DNA from: Streptomyces sp. M41(2017)
GTDB lineage: Bacteria; Actinomycetota; Actinomycetes; Streptomycetales; Streptomycetaceae
Length of the DNA: 64,000 bases
Direction: 5' to 3'
Assembly: GCF_002078175.1 (NCBI RefSeq)
Contig: NZ_MWFK01000002.1
Span: forward strand, 2,356,001 to 2,420,000
The notes beneath the pieces are model-generated. The model did no database searches. It was given only the letters and a program-made list of their open reading frames with translations, and was not told the origin of the DNA. Shown piece by piece: positions 1 through 7,284 of the stretch. A program made the position numbers and the translations under genes. How positions within the stretch are numbered: position 1 is the first letter of the stretch; the number at the start of each line of letters is the position of its first letter.

Positions 1-404
1 TGCGCGCAGGGTGTGGGCGAGCCAGAGCGGTACGGCGACGCGGCTGGGGCGCACGGGGCTCCTGTCGGACGAGGCGGGTGCCTGCGGGCGACGTCGGCCG
101 GGCTGGTGCGCTGTCCACGGTACTGCGCGTCGCCGGTGGAAGGTGATCGCGTACGTGTCCTCCGTGTGACGGTTCACGGGAGGGCCGGATTCCTCAGGAA
201 TGCGATCGGCCTGGACGCGGCCGGTACGGGCGGTGCGCCGGGAGCGAGGAGGCGACCCGCGGAGACGCTCCGAGGGCCGGCAGGTGTCCTCGAAGAGCAG
301 GAGGAGGAGGAGGGAGGAAGGAGCAAGGAGGAGGAGCGGGTCCGAGGGCGTAGCCGGCCCCCGGACCCTGGAAGTGCCACCATGTCGCACGCCGGCACGC
401 TTGA
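1..404. other. No convincing gene; homopurine tract
   Basis: No reading frame here has a convincing protein, codon pattern or ribosome site. Positions of about 291-341 are almost purely A and G on the plus strand, in GGA/GGAG repeats, so the minus strand carries a C/T tract just downstream of the second tRNA-like RNA. A minus-strand frame running off the left edge encodes a short plausible stretch (PLWLAHTLRA) that could be the end or middle of a gene outside the window. This is too weak to call. Confidence 0.4.
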
Positions 405-511
405 GGACCCGGGTCAGTCGTTATGTCGCCGCGTCCTGCCTTTGGACCACCACGCATCGAGCTGCGCGGGCTGGACTTGAACCAGCATTTCGACGTCTGG
501 GGCCCGGGCCC
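405..511 (-). ncRNA. Permuted tRNA-like RNA 2 (candidate YrlA-type Y RNA)
   Basis: Read 5' to 3' on the minus strand, tRNA parts appear in permuted order. A T-arm (stem GCTGG/CCAGC, loop TTCAAGT, 486-470) is followed by acceptor 3' strand CCGCGCA (469-463), a six-base loop GCTCGA, acceptor 5' strand TGCGTGG (456-450; seven pairs, one wobble) and a D-arm (GTCC/GGAC, 447-433, loop containing GG). The ends form the anticodon-side helix: GTCG (494-491) pairs with CGAC (428-425), and after an internal loop GGGCCCGGG (511-503) pairs with CCCGGGTCC (413-405, one wobble). The acceptor is therefore closed by a loop and the RNA ends lie at the anticodon-stem side. That is the known design of bacterial Y RNAs, which bind Rsr (Ro60) through the end helix and mimic tRNA with the rest. 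No rsr gene is visible in the window. The alternative is a decayed tRNA cluster, but the pairing is too complete for that. Confidence 0.6.
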
Positions 512-546
512 GGTCGATCCGGCGATCGGCGGCGAATGCTGAGTCT

Positions 547-702
547 GGAGCAAGAGTCTGAGATTGATCACGGTCTGCCTCTGCCGATTGGGCTACCGCG
601 GCTCGTGGGCACTCGGTGGAGTGCCGCTGGTGCCGCGGGGAGGACTCGAACCTCCACTGGAACCGTGCATTCACGACAAGCTTCAGGTTCAACTTGCGCT
701 CC
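547..702 (-). ncRNA. Permuted tRNA-like RNA 1 (candidate YrlA-type Y RNA)
   Basis: On the minus strand the order is anticodon-stem 3' side CACGGTT (667-661), variable loop CCAGT, T-arm (GGAGG/CCTCC, loop TTCGAGT, 655-639), acceptor 3' strand CCGCGGC (638-632), ACCA, a perfect 7-bp hairpin GGCACTC-CACC-GAGTGCC (625-608), acceptor 5' strand GCCGCGG (602-596), T8/A9, a D-arm with GCCC and GGC strands, and GACCGTG (575-569). The acceptor pairs perfectly over 7 bp, and GACCGTG/CACGGTT pair over 7 bp with one wobble. This gives a complete tRNA-like fold whose 5' and 3' ends emerge from the anticodon stem. A distal helix GGAGC(GC)AAG/CTTGCTCC (702-693 with 554-547) probably sets the ends, but the outer limits are uncertain. 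The D- and T-arm sequences resemble those of the tRNA at 46151. Candidate Y RNA, transcribed in the same direction as the upstream DUF7873 gene. Confidence 0.6.
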
Positions 703-746
703 TCGCGCACCCCGGCCGTGATGCCTTGGCCGGGGAGTTTCAGAGG

Positions 747-1526
747 CTACTCCTGTGCGAACAGGTAGCCGAACACCGCGTCCCCCACCCGCTGGTCGAC
801 GACGTCCTCGCCGTTGGCCTCCTCGCGGGCGAACTTGACGGCCTGCTGCAACTTCTCGACGCGGTCCAGGAGTTGGTTCACGCGGCGGGCGGGCAGGGCG
901 CCGGAGAACTTGACGGTCGTCCAGTAGCCGACGGGGATGTCCTCGTAGTACACCTCGACCTGGGCCGGGTGCTTCTCGGTGGCCTCGGCCTTGACGTGGT
1001 TGCGGGGGACCTTCTTCGTGCGCAGGGTCCGCACCGGGTCGGTCTTCCAGGCGTCGGTGGACGGGTCGCGCACCCAGGACTCGGAGGCGTCGAGGACGGG
1101 CAGCTTGCGCACGAAGGTGTTGAGGTCGGTGAGCTGCTTCTCCAGGAAGAGGAGGTACGACACCGGTACGCCGGGGACGAGCACGCGTCCGTCGACCTTC
1201 ACGTCGGCCCGCGCGGTGCAGTTGGCCCAGTCCTTGGTGGCGGTCACGTCGAACAGCCGGGTCAGGGTCGCCGCGGTGTCCCGCAGCACGTCCTCGGCCT
1301 GCACCTGCACCCGGGTGGACTCGGGCGGGAGCTGCTCGCCCTCCTCGTCCTTCGGCTGGTACGTCCGGGAGATACCGGCGAGCAACGCCGGTTTCTGGAG
1401 CCCGTGATGAGCAGCCGTCAGGTCCTGATGGGACTTGGACTTGATGCCCTTCTCGACTGCGATGATCTGATTGAGTTTCGCCACGTCGGTGACCGTAGCA
1501 GCGCCGACAGGGCTTGTTCGACGCAT
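747..1526 (-). CDS. DUF7873 family protein
   Basis: The 259-residue product matches my recollection of an uncharacterised actinobacterial family (DUF7873). Recognisable stretches include KLNQIIAVEKGIKS near the N-terminus, LTRLFDVTATKDWANC, and a C-terminal VEVYYEDIPVGYWTTVKFSG block. There is no signal peptide or membrane segment, so it is probably cytoplasmic. The ATG at 1526 shares its A with the TAA stop of the upstream nucleotidyltransferase gene (TAATG), so the two are probably translationally coupled; a GTG at 1484 is an alternative start. The gene ends 45 bp before the first permuted tRNA-like RNA on the same strand. That suggests, without proving, a role in handling that RNA. No enzymatic motif was recognised. 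Confidence 0.75.
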   Translation of the reverse strand: MRRTSPVGAATVTDVAKLNQIIAVEKGIKSKSHQDLTAAHHGLQKPALLAGISRTYQPKDEEGEQLPPESTRVQVQAEDVLRDTAATLTRLFDVTATKDWANCTARADVKVDGRVLVPGVPVSYLLFLEKQLTDLNTFVRKLPVLDASESWVRDPSTDAWKTDPVRTLRTKKVPRNHVKAEATEKHPAQVEVYYEDIPVGYWTTVKFSGALPARRVNQLLDRVEKLQQAVKFAREEANGEDVVDQRVGDAVFGYLFAQE

Positions 1527-2344
1527 TATTCGTACGGAGGGTGCGGCACGGCCTGTTCGGCCGCGGCGAACAACCCCTGCGCGGCGGTGAGGGTGGCGGT
1601 GAGCGCCGCGGGATCCCGCAGCGCGCGCCCGGCCAGTGCGTCGACCTCCCTGAGCCCGGCCCGCTCCAGCAGCCGCTTCTCGTTCGTGACCCACTCTCCA
1701 CGCGCCGCGAGGACGCCGTGGCCGGTCTGCACGGCGGCCGTCGCCAGAGCGCCCAGCGCCTCCGTGAGGCGGCCGGCGGGGGCGTGGTTGGCCAGCGCGT
1801 AGGAGAGGTTGGCGCGCGCACTGCCGAACCAGCGCGCCGAGGCGTGCGCGCGCAGTTCGGCCGGGTAGCCGTGGGGGCGGGGGATGTCGTCACCGCGCAG
1901 GACGCGGTTGACGGCGAGTTCGGCGACGATCAGGTACGTGGGGATGCCCGCGAGGTGGAAGAGGAGCGGTTCGATCGCGAACCGGCCCGCCTCCGCCTGC
2001 GCCACCTCGTGCTCCACGACGTCGAGATCGCGGTAGTGGACGTCGATCCGGCGCCCGTCGACGGTCAGCCAGGCGCCGCCGTTGAAGACACCGCCGCCCC
2101 AGCCGCCGATCTCGGACACCTCTCCCGGCCAGCCGACGGCCCGGAGGTCCTCGGGGTCGAACGCGTCCCGGTAGTAGACCGCGAGGTCCCAGTCGCTGTC
2201 CGGCCGATGCGTGCCCTGCGCGCGCGACCCGCCGAGCGCGACGGACCGGACGCCGGGGAGGGCGAAGAGCCGGTCCGCGACCCGGTCGAGGAACGCGTCG
2301 TCATCCGCGGTCGGCCGATCGGGGCCCCCGTTCTCGGTGTGCAT
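1526..2344 (-). CDS. Nucleotidyltransferase-fold protein (MNT/DNA polymerase beta type)
   Basis: 272 residues. The N-terminal half carries the minimal nucleotidyltransferase signature: GGS at residues 38-40, then DSDWD with acidic residues 51 and 53 as the metal-binding pair, and a later acidic strand (RRIDVHYRDLDVV) that can supply the third ligand. The C-terminal half is helical, as in kanamycin nucleotidyltransferase-like and MNT/HEPN-type proteins. Such enzymes transfer NMP to drugs, proteins or RNA; the substrate here cannot be read from sequence. Its TAA stop overlaps the ATG of the DUF7873 gene, so the two form an operon that runs towards the tRNA-like RNAs. The ATG at 2344 was chosen because the conserved part begins shortly after it. 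Confidence 0.8.
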   Translation of the reverse strand: MHTENGGPDRPTADDDAFLDRVADRLFALPGVRSVALGGSRAQGTHRPDSDWDLAVYYRDAFDPEDLRAVGWPGEVSEIGGWGGGVFNGGAWLTVDGRRIDVHYRDLDVVEHEVAQAEAGRFAIEPLLFHLAGIPTYLIVAELAVNRVLRGDDIPRPHGYPAELRAHASARWFGSARANLSYALANHAPAGRLTEALGALATAAVQTGHGVLAARGEWVTNEKRLLERAGLREVDALAGRALRDPAALTATLTAAQGLFAAAEQAVPHPPYE

Positions 2345-2497
2345 GGCATCGAGGATGCGCACCGGCGGCCTCTCCGTCGAGTGGATATCCCCCGGGAAAC
2401 CGGCTGCGGGATCCCCGGTCCGCGGCGCATCATCGGCGGGTCGTCCCCGCGGCACACGGCATTCGCCCGTCGCCCCATCTCCTCGACCGGAGCCCTC

Positions 2498-2905
2498 ATG
2501 ATCCAGCGTGTCACCGTCCCCACCCTCTTCACGCCGCCCGTCTACGCGCACGCCTCCGTCGTCGAGGCCGGGACACGGCTGGCCTTCCTCGCCGGGTCCG
2601 TGCCGCTCGACGTCGACGGAAAGCTGGTCGGGCCGGGCGATCCCGTGCGGCAGGCCGTGCAGGTGCTGGCCAACCTCGACGAGCAACTGCGCGCCGTCGG
2701 CAGCGACATGGCCCACGTCGTGTCGACCGACGTGTATGTCGTGAGCGGCGAGACGGCGGCACTGTCCGCCGTGTGGGAGGTCGTCCAGGAGTCCGGGCTC
2801 AGTGTCGGCCCGCACTCCTCGACCCTGCTCGGCGTCGCCTGCCTCGGTTACGCCGGACAGTTGGTGGAGATCACGGCGACCGCGGTCGTACCGGACAGCC
2901 TGTAG
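2498..2905 (+). CDS. RidA family protein
   Basis: 135-residue member of the RidA/YjgF/UK114 family, small trimeric proteins that hydrolyse reactive enamine/imine intermediates made by PLP enzymes. The fold shows in the N-terminal block (PPVYAHASVVEAGTRLAFLAGSVPLD) and the central QAVQVLANLDEQLRAVGSDMAHVVSTDVYVV. The usual C-terminal arginine motif (Arg-x-x-Val-x) is not evident; GPHSSTLLGVACLGYAGQLVEITATAVV stands in its place. Imine hydrolysis is therefore uncertain and it may be one of the divergent Rid subgroups. It is a single gene, divergent from the nucleotidyltransferase gene. Confidence 0.8.
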   Translation: MIQRVTVPTLFTPPVYAHASVVEAGTRLAFLAGSVPLDVDGKLVGPGDPVRQAVQVLANLDEQLRAVGSDMAHVVSTDVYVVSGETAALSAVWEVVQESGLSVGPHSSTLLGVACLGYAGQLVEITATAVVPDSL

Positions 2906-2910
2906 CGCCC

Positions 2911-3960
2911 TCAGTCGTGCGCGTTCGCGGCCAGGCGCAGCGCGTAGGACGGCCACCAGCGGCCCGCGGCGGGTCCGCCGCGGCAGGTGCCGTCGGACTC
3001 GCCCGGCCGTTTGATCCACAGGTAGGCGTCGATCAGCGGGTCTCCGGTGCGCCGGGTCGGTGGCCGGCCGAGGGCCCGGCCCGGCGGGTTGCACCAGAGG
3101 TCGGTTCCGGGGCCGGGGTGGGGTCCGTTTCCGTTGCGGCTGGTGTCGATGACGAGACGCGTGCCGCCGAGCAGGCTCGACAGCCGCTTCCCGTACACCG
3201 AAGTCGTCGTTTCCGTATGGAAGTTGGAGACGTTCAGGGCGATGCCGTCGGCGCGCGCCACGCCCGAGGACCGCAGCGGGCCGACGAGTCGGGCGGGGTC
3301 CGGGATCCACCCGGGGTTGCCCGCGTCGAGGTAGACGTGGGTACCGGACTGCCGGCCGAGGCGGTCGACGGCGTACGCCAGCAGCGCGTACCGCTCGGCC
3401 GGGACGACCTGGGCGCAGCCGGCCACGGTGTGGGGGACGGCGTCGGGTTCGACGACGACGTAGGCGTCCCGGTCGCCGAGGCCCGCGGCGAAGGCGTCGA
3501 TCCAGGCGCGGTAGGCCGCCGCGCTCGGGGCTCCCCCGGCGGAGTGGGCGCCGCAGTCGCGCTGCGGGATGTAGTAGGCGACGAGGACGGCCGTGCGCCG
3601 GTGGCGCGCGGCGGCCGTCGTGCGGTCCCGGACGACGGCCTCGGGACGGGGACCGGTGAGCCACTCCGCCTGCGGGCGGGCGGCGATGCGGTCCATCAGG
3701 TGGGCGTCGGCCGTGCGACCGGCGGCGCGCCACGCGGTCGCCTGCCCTGCCGCGTGCGAACCGGGTGCCACGAAGAAGGGTTCGTCGTCGGGGGCGCCGC
3801 CGCGGCCGGTGGGTCCGGCGGAGCCGTGGTCGGTTCCGTCCACGGTGGCGGTCTGCCCGGCCGTGCGGTGTCCGGTGCCGGAGGCCGAGGCGCAGGCCGC
3901 CCCGGTGCCGCACACCGCGGCCAGGACGGCGGCGGCGACCAGCGCTCTGACCAGCGGCAC
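2911..3960 (-). CDS. Secreted glycoside hydrolase family 6 (cellulase type)
   Basis: 349 residues. GH6 enzymes are inverting beta-1,4-glucanases (endoglucanase or cellobiohydrolase). Family landmarks appear in order: AYYIPQRDCG, VVVEPDAV with the probable acid Asp near residue 173, YLDAGNPGW, LNVSNFHTT-like, IDTSRNGNGP, WCNPPGRALG, and LWIKRPGESDG near the C-terminus. The GTG at 3960 is preceded by GGAG at good spacing and opens a hydrophobic signal segment (VRALVAAAVLAAVCGTGAAC); the second Cys could be a lipid attachment site. No cellulose-binding module is present. The linker after the signal is Gly/Ala/Thr-rich. It converges on the RidA gene with only 5 bp between stops. Confidence 0.88.
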   Translation of the reverse strand: MPLVRALVAAAVLAAVCGTGAACASASGTGHRTAGQTATVDGTDHGSAGPTGRGGAPDDEPFFVAPGSHAAGQATAWRAAGRTADAHLMDRIAARPQAEWLTGPRPEAVVRDRTTAAARHRRTAVLVAYYIPQRDCGAHSAGGAPSAAAYRAWIDAFAAGLGDRDAYVVVEPDAVPHTVAGCAQVVPAERYALLAYAVDRLGRQSGTHVYLDAGNPGWIPDPARLVGPLRSSGVARADGIALNVSNFHTETTTSVYGKRLSSLLGGTRLVIDTSRNGNGPHPGPGTDLWCNPPGRALGRPPTRRTGDPLIDAYLWIKRPGESDGTCRGGPAAGRWWPSYALRLAANAHD

Positions 3961-4088
3961 GAGCAGCTCCGTTCCGTGGCGCCGGTGCGGGCCACCGGTC
4001 CGGCCGTCGGACCGGTCTCCGGCCCTGCGGTGAGTCTGCGGCCGGGATCGCCCACCGGCCGCCCGGTGCCCGCCGGGTCGCCGCGGGA

Positions 4089-4826
4089 TCACCCCGACGG
4101 AGGGGGGTCTCCGGAAGCCGGTCGGCCCCACGTGCGGCGCTTGGGCAGCGGTCGCGCGTAGCCGCCCGCCCGGCTCGTGGTCAGCCCGAGCGACACCAGC
4201 GACTCGGCGAGCTTGACCGCCGCCGCGACGCCGTCGACCACGGGGATCCCGAGTTTCGCGCCGACCGCCTGCTGCAGGCCGGTCATCCCGGCGCAGCCGA
4301 GGACGAGGACTTCCGCACCGGCCTCCCGGGCCCGTTCCGCCGCGGCCACGAAGGCGTCCTGGGTGCGCTGGGTGTCGCCCAGGTCGAGGACGCCGAGGCC
4401 GGTGCCGACGACGGCGGCGCAGTTCTGGGCGACACCCGCGGCGTGCAGGCTGTCCTCGATCTGGCCCCGGGAGCGTTCCAGGGTGGTGACGACGCCGTAG
4501 CGGCGGCCCAGCAGGCAGGCGAGGTGCGCCGCGGCCTCCGTGATGTCCACGACCGGGACGTCGAGGAGTTCGCGTGCCCCCTCCCGGCCGTGCTCTCCGA
4601 AACCGGCCAGCACGACGGCGTCGTACGGGCCCTCGTAGGTGCGCAGGGTGTCGAGGACGGCCGCCGCCGAGAGATAGCTGTCGAGCCAGCCTTCCGCGGA
4701 TTCGGGCCCCCAGGCGGGGGTGAGGCCGAGCACGGTGGTGCCCGGGCCTGCGGCGGCCCGGGCACCTCGTACGATCTCCTCGGTCATCTCCTGCGTCGTG
4801 TTGCAGTTGGTGACGACGATCCGCAC
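4089..4826 (-). CDS. Asp/Glu/hydantoin racemase family protein, one catalytic Cys replaced
   Basis: 245 residues, start GTG at 4826, two bases after the stop of the permease gene, so the pair is an operon. The family (HyuE/Asp-Glu racemase fold) interconverts hydantoins, allantoin or amino acids with two cysteines. The second site is intact (VLVLGCAGM, Cys178). The first motif, normally Ala-Cys-Phe-Gly, reads LAGFGEHG with Gly75 where the Cys is expected. A two-base racemase mechanism is therefore doubtful, and the protein may act as a one-sided or decyclising enzyme. Cys8 (TNCNTT) lies where the family binds substrate. Linkage to an NCS1 permease and GntR regulator suggests use of a ring ureide or hydantoin. 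Confidence 0.8.
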   Translation of the reverse strand: MRIVVTNCNTTQEMTEEIVRGARAAAGPGTTVLGLTPAWGPESAEGWLDSYLSAAAVLDTLRTYEGPYDAVVLAGFGEHGREGARELLDVPVVDITEAAAHLACLLGRRYGVVTTLERSRGQIEDSLHAAGVAQNCAAVVGTGLGVLDLGDTQRTQDAFVAAAERAREAGAEVLVLGCAGMTGLQQAVGAKLGIPVVDGVAAAVKLAESLVSLGLTTSRAGGYARPLPKRRTWGRPASGDPPPSG

Positions 4827-4828
4827 GC

Positions 4829-6313
4829 TCAGCCCTCCACGGGAACGGTGTCGGAGGCGGGAGCCGGTTCGGTGGCGGCCCGCTCGGCGCGGCAGAGCAG
4901 CGCGTACAGACCGGCCGCCATCGCCGTGCCGATGAACCAGGAGTAGGGCGCCACGTCGCTGAAGTCCTTCACCAGGGCGAGGACCGCGGCCACCGCCGCC
5001 GAGGGCAGGAACGCCCACAGCGCCTTGGGGTTGACGCCCCGCCGGTAGTAGTACCGGCTGCCCGGCTGGGCGTTGAAGAGCTGCTCCACGTCGACGTTGC
5101 CCCGCTTGACCCAGTAGTAGTCGAGCATGATCACGCCGAACAGCGGTCCCAGGAAGGCACCGAGGCCGCCGAGGAAGTAGTTGACGACGGTGGGGTTGGA
5201 GAAGAGGTTCCACGGGGTGACGACCAGGGCGGCGACGGTGCTGATCATGCCGCCGACCTTGAAGGTGATCTTCTGCGGCCAGACGTTGGCGAGGTCGTAC
5301 GCCGGGGAGACGAAGTTGGCGACGATGTTGACGCCCATGGTGGCGATGGCGAAGGTCAGGGCGCCGAGGACGAGGACCCAGGTGTTGCCGACCTTGGCGA
5401 CGAGCAGCGCCGGGTCGGTGATGGCCTCGCCGAACGCCTCGATGGAGCCGGCCGTGACGATGACGGAAACGATCACGAAGGCCGTGGAGTTGATGGGCAG
5501 GCCCCAGAAGTTGCCGCGCCGCACGGTCCTGTAGCTGGGCGCGAAGCGGGAGAAGTCGCAGAAGTTGAGCATCAGCGTGCCGTAGGTGGCGAGGATCAGT
5601 CCGACCGCGCCGAACCACTGCCGCCACTGTTCGCCGGCCGACACGGGGTGCGGGGTCGCGGTGAGCGAGATGCTCCAGCCGGCCTTCGCCAGGACCCAGA
5701 CGGCGAGCGCGATCATCACGAGCCAGATCGCGGGGCCGCAGAAGTCCTGGAACTTGCGGACGGACTCCATGCCCTGACTGATGATCAGCGCCTGGACGAG
5801 CCAGAGGGACACGAAGGACGTCCAGCCGAGCGCGTCCAGGCCGAGGAAGGAGTGGTGGGTCCAGGACTCCAGGCCGGGCCACGCCGCGAGCAGCATGACG
5901 TTGACGGCGACGGACGCCAGGTAGGTCTGGATTCCGTACCACATGATGGCGATGACGGCCCTGATCAGCGCCGGGATGTTGGCGCCCCAGACGCCGAAGC
6001 TGATGCGGCTGACGACCGGGAAGGGGACGCCGGTGCGCTGTCCCACGCGGCCCATCAGGTTCATCCCGGCGTAGATGATCACGAAGCCGACGAGCAGGGA
6101 GGTGAAGATCTGCCAGACGTTCATGCCGAGGACCAACAGGCCGGCCGCGAACGTGTAGTTGCCGAGGTTGTGGACGTCGGACATCCACATGGCGAAGAGG
6201 TCGAAGACCTTCCAGTTCCGCTTCTCGGCGGGGGCGAGGTCTTCGTTGGTGAGCCGGGGGTCGGGGACGAACGCTGGTGCGCCGGTGGCTTCGGCGCGGT
6301 CGGCGAGGGACAC
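4829..6313 (-). CDS. NCS1 family nucleobase/hydantoin:cation symporter
   Basis: 494 residues, about 12 membrane segments. NCS1 carriers import purines, allantoin, cytosine or hydantoins with H+ or Na+. Recognisable blocks are WKVFDLFAMWMSDVHNLGNYTFA near residue 40, the WYGIQTY stretch in TM3, ANFVSPAYDLANVWP, and DYYWVKRGNVDVEQLF near the C-terminus. The GTG at 6313 follows GGAGG by 5 nt. It is transcribed away from the GntR gene through a 16-bp palindrome, with the racemase-like gene directly downstream. The likely substrate is allantoin or a hydantoin, by context only; no hydantoinase or allantoinase gene is in the window. Confidence 0.9.
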   Translation of the reverse strand: MSLADRAEATGAPAFVPDPRLTNEDLAPAEKRNWKVFDLFAMWMSDVHNLGNYTFAAGLLVLGMNVWQIFTSLLVGFVIIYAGMNLMGRVGQRTGVPFPVVSRISFGVWGANIPALIRAVIAIMWYGIQTYLASVAVNVMLLAAWPGLESWTHHSFLGLDALGWTSFVSLWLVQALIISQGMESVRKFQDFCGPAIWLVMIALAVWVLAKAGWSISLTATPHPVSAGEQWRQWFGAVGLILATYGTLMLNFCDFSRFAPSYRTVRRGNFWGLPINSTAFVIVSVIVTAGSIEAFGEAITDPALLVAKVGNTWVLVLGALTFAIATMGVNIVANFVSPAYDLANVWPQKITFKVGGMISTVAALVVTPWNLFSNPTVVNYFLGGLGAFLGPLFGVIMLDYYWVKRGNVDVEQLFNAQPGSRYYYRRGVNPKALWAFLPSAAVAAVLALVKDFSDVAPYSWFIGTAMAAGLYALLCRAERAATEPAPASDTVPVEG

Positions 6314-6375
6314 GGGGCCTCCATGGACGAGGGGACGGAGGGGGCGGTGCGGGTGCGGGCATCCGAGCGAGGCGT

Positions 6376-6391
6376 GTTTGGTATACCAAAC
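6376..6391. promoter_or_regulatory. 16-bp perfect palindrome, likely GntR operator
   Basis: GTTTGGTATACCAAAC is a perfect palindrome in the gap between the NCS1 permease start (6313, minus) and the GntR start (6483, plus). FadR/VanR-type GntR proteins bind such TNGTATACNA-like sites. It probably controls the permease-racemase operon and perhaps gntR itself. Confidence 0.7.
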
Positions 6392-6482
6392 TGCCGACAT
6401 GGTCCCGCCGTCAACCGTTCCGACCGATGTCCTTGCGGTTACGGCTCCGTAAAACACCCCCGGAGTCGGCGAAGATGGGCCC

Positions 6483-7217
6483 ATGACGAAGATCGACCCC
6501 CTGGGCACGGGCCCGGAACGCTCCGGCGAGGCGCCCGCGGGTGCCGAGCCGACGCGGCCCCCCACGGGCGGGGAGCGGGAGCCCCTCGGAGCCGTGCGCG
6601 AACGGGTCCTGGCGACCCTGCGGCAGGAGATCATCGCCGGGCGGCTGCGTCCGGGCGACCGGCTGGTCGAGCGCGAACTGGCCGAGCGGTTCGGGGTCTC
6701 CCGGGTCCCGGTCCGCGAGGCGATCCGCGCGCTGGTCGCCGAGGGCTTCGTCCTCTTCGAGACCCCCCGCCGTACCGTGGTGCGCCGGCTCACCCCGACG
6801 GACGTCGCCGAACTCTTCGAGCTGCGCGAGGCGTTGGAGGTCTACGCGGCCGGTCTCGCGGCGGCACGGGCCACCCCCGAGTCGCTGGCCGAACTCGCGG
6901 CGCTGCTCGACCGCGCGGCCGTCGCGACCCACGCGGACGACGCGGAGGCCGTCACCGCCATCAACACCGCGTTCCACGACCGGATTCTCGCGATGGCCGG
7001 CAACAGCCTGCTGATCTCCGTCATGGAACCCGTCGACGGCAGGCTGCGCTGGCTCACCCGGCAGAACGAGGAATGGCCCCAACTCCTCACCGAGCACCGC
7101 GAGCTCTACGAGGCCGTGGCCTCCGGCGACTCGGAGCGGGCCCGCGCCCAGGCCCTCACCCACGTCCAGGCCAACTACCGCTCGACGGTGCGCCATCTGT
7201 TCGGCGAGGGCGCCTGA
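6483..7217 (+). CDS. GntR family transcriptional regulator (FadR/FCD subgroup)
   Basis: 244 residues. An N-terminal winged helix (about 38-100) carries the typical LRQEIIAGRLRPGDRLVERELAERFGVSRVPVREAIRAL pattern. The C-terminal all-helical FCD effector domain (about 110-235) has the metal/ligand positions expected for the class (LFELREALE, NTAFHDRILAMAGN, EHRELYEAVASGD). It is divergent from the permease-racemase operon with the palindrome between, so it is probably the local repressor responding to the transported compound. The first 35 residues are a poorly conserved leader. Confidence 0.9.
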   Translation: MTKIDPLGTGPERSGEAPAGAEPTRPPTGGEREPLGAVRERVLATLRQEIIAGRLRPGDRLVERELAERFGVSRVPVREAIRALVAEGFVLFETPRRTVVRRLTPTDVAELFELREALEVYAAGLAAARATPESLAELAALLDRAAVATHADDAEAVTAINTAFHDRILAMAGNSLLISVMEPVDGRLRWLTRQNEEWPQLLTEHRELYEAVASGDSERARAQALTHVQANYRSTVRHLFGEGA

Positions 7218-7284
7218 GGCGATCAGCGCCGAGGGCGGCCGGAGCACGGCGGGCGGTCGCGGAACGGGCTCCGCGCGCCCGGTG

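Noticed and set aside
1..404. Proteins in open frames at the left edge
   Set aside because: Arg/Gly/Pro-rich frames without start context or domain pattern; only a weak hint of a minus-strand partial gene.
405..602. A single linear tRNA running from the 5' half at 602 to the T-arm at 486
   Set aside because: The acceptor strands of those two halves match at only five of seven positions, and no anticodon arm forms in the 85 nt between D-arm and T-arm, whereas each half pairs fully with its own permuted partner.
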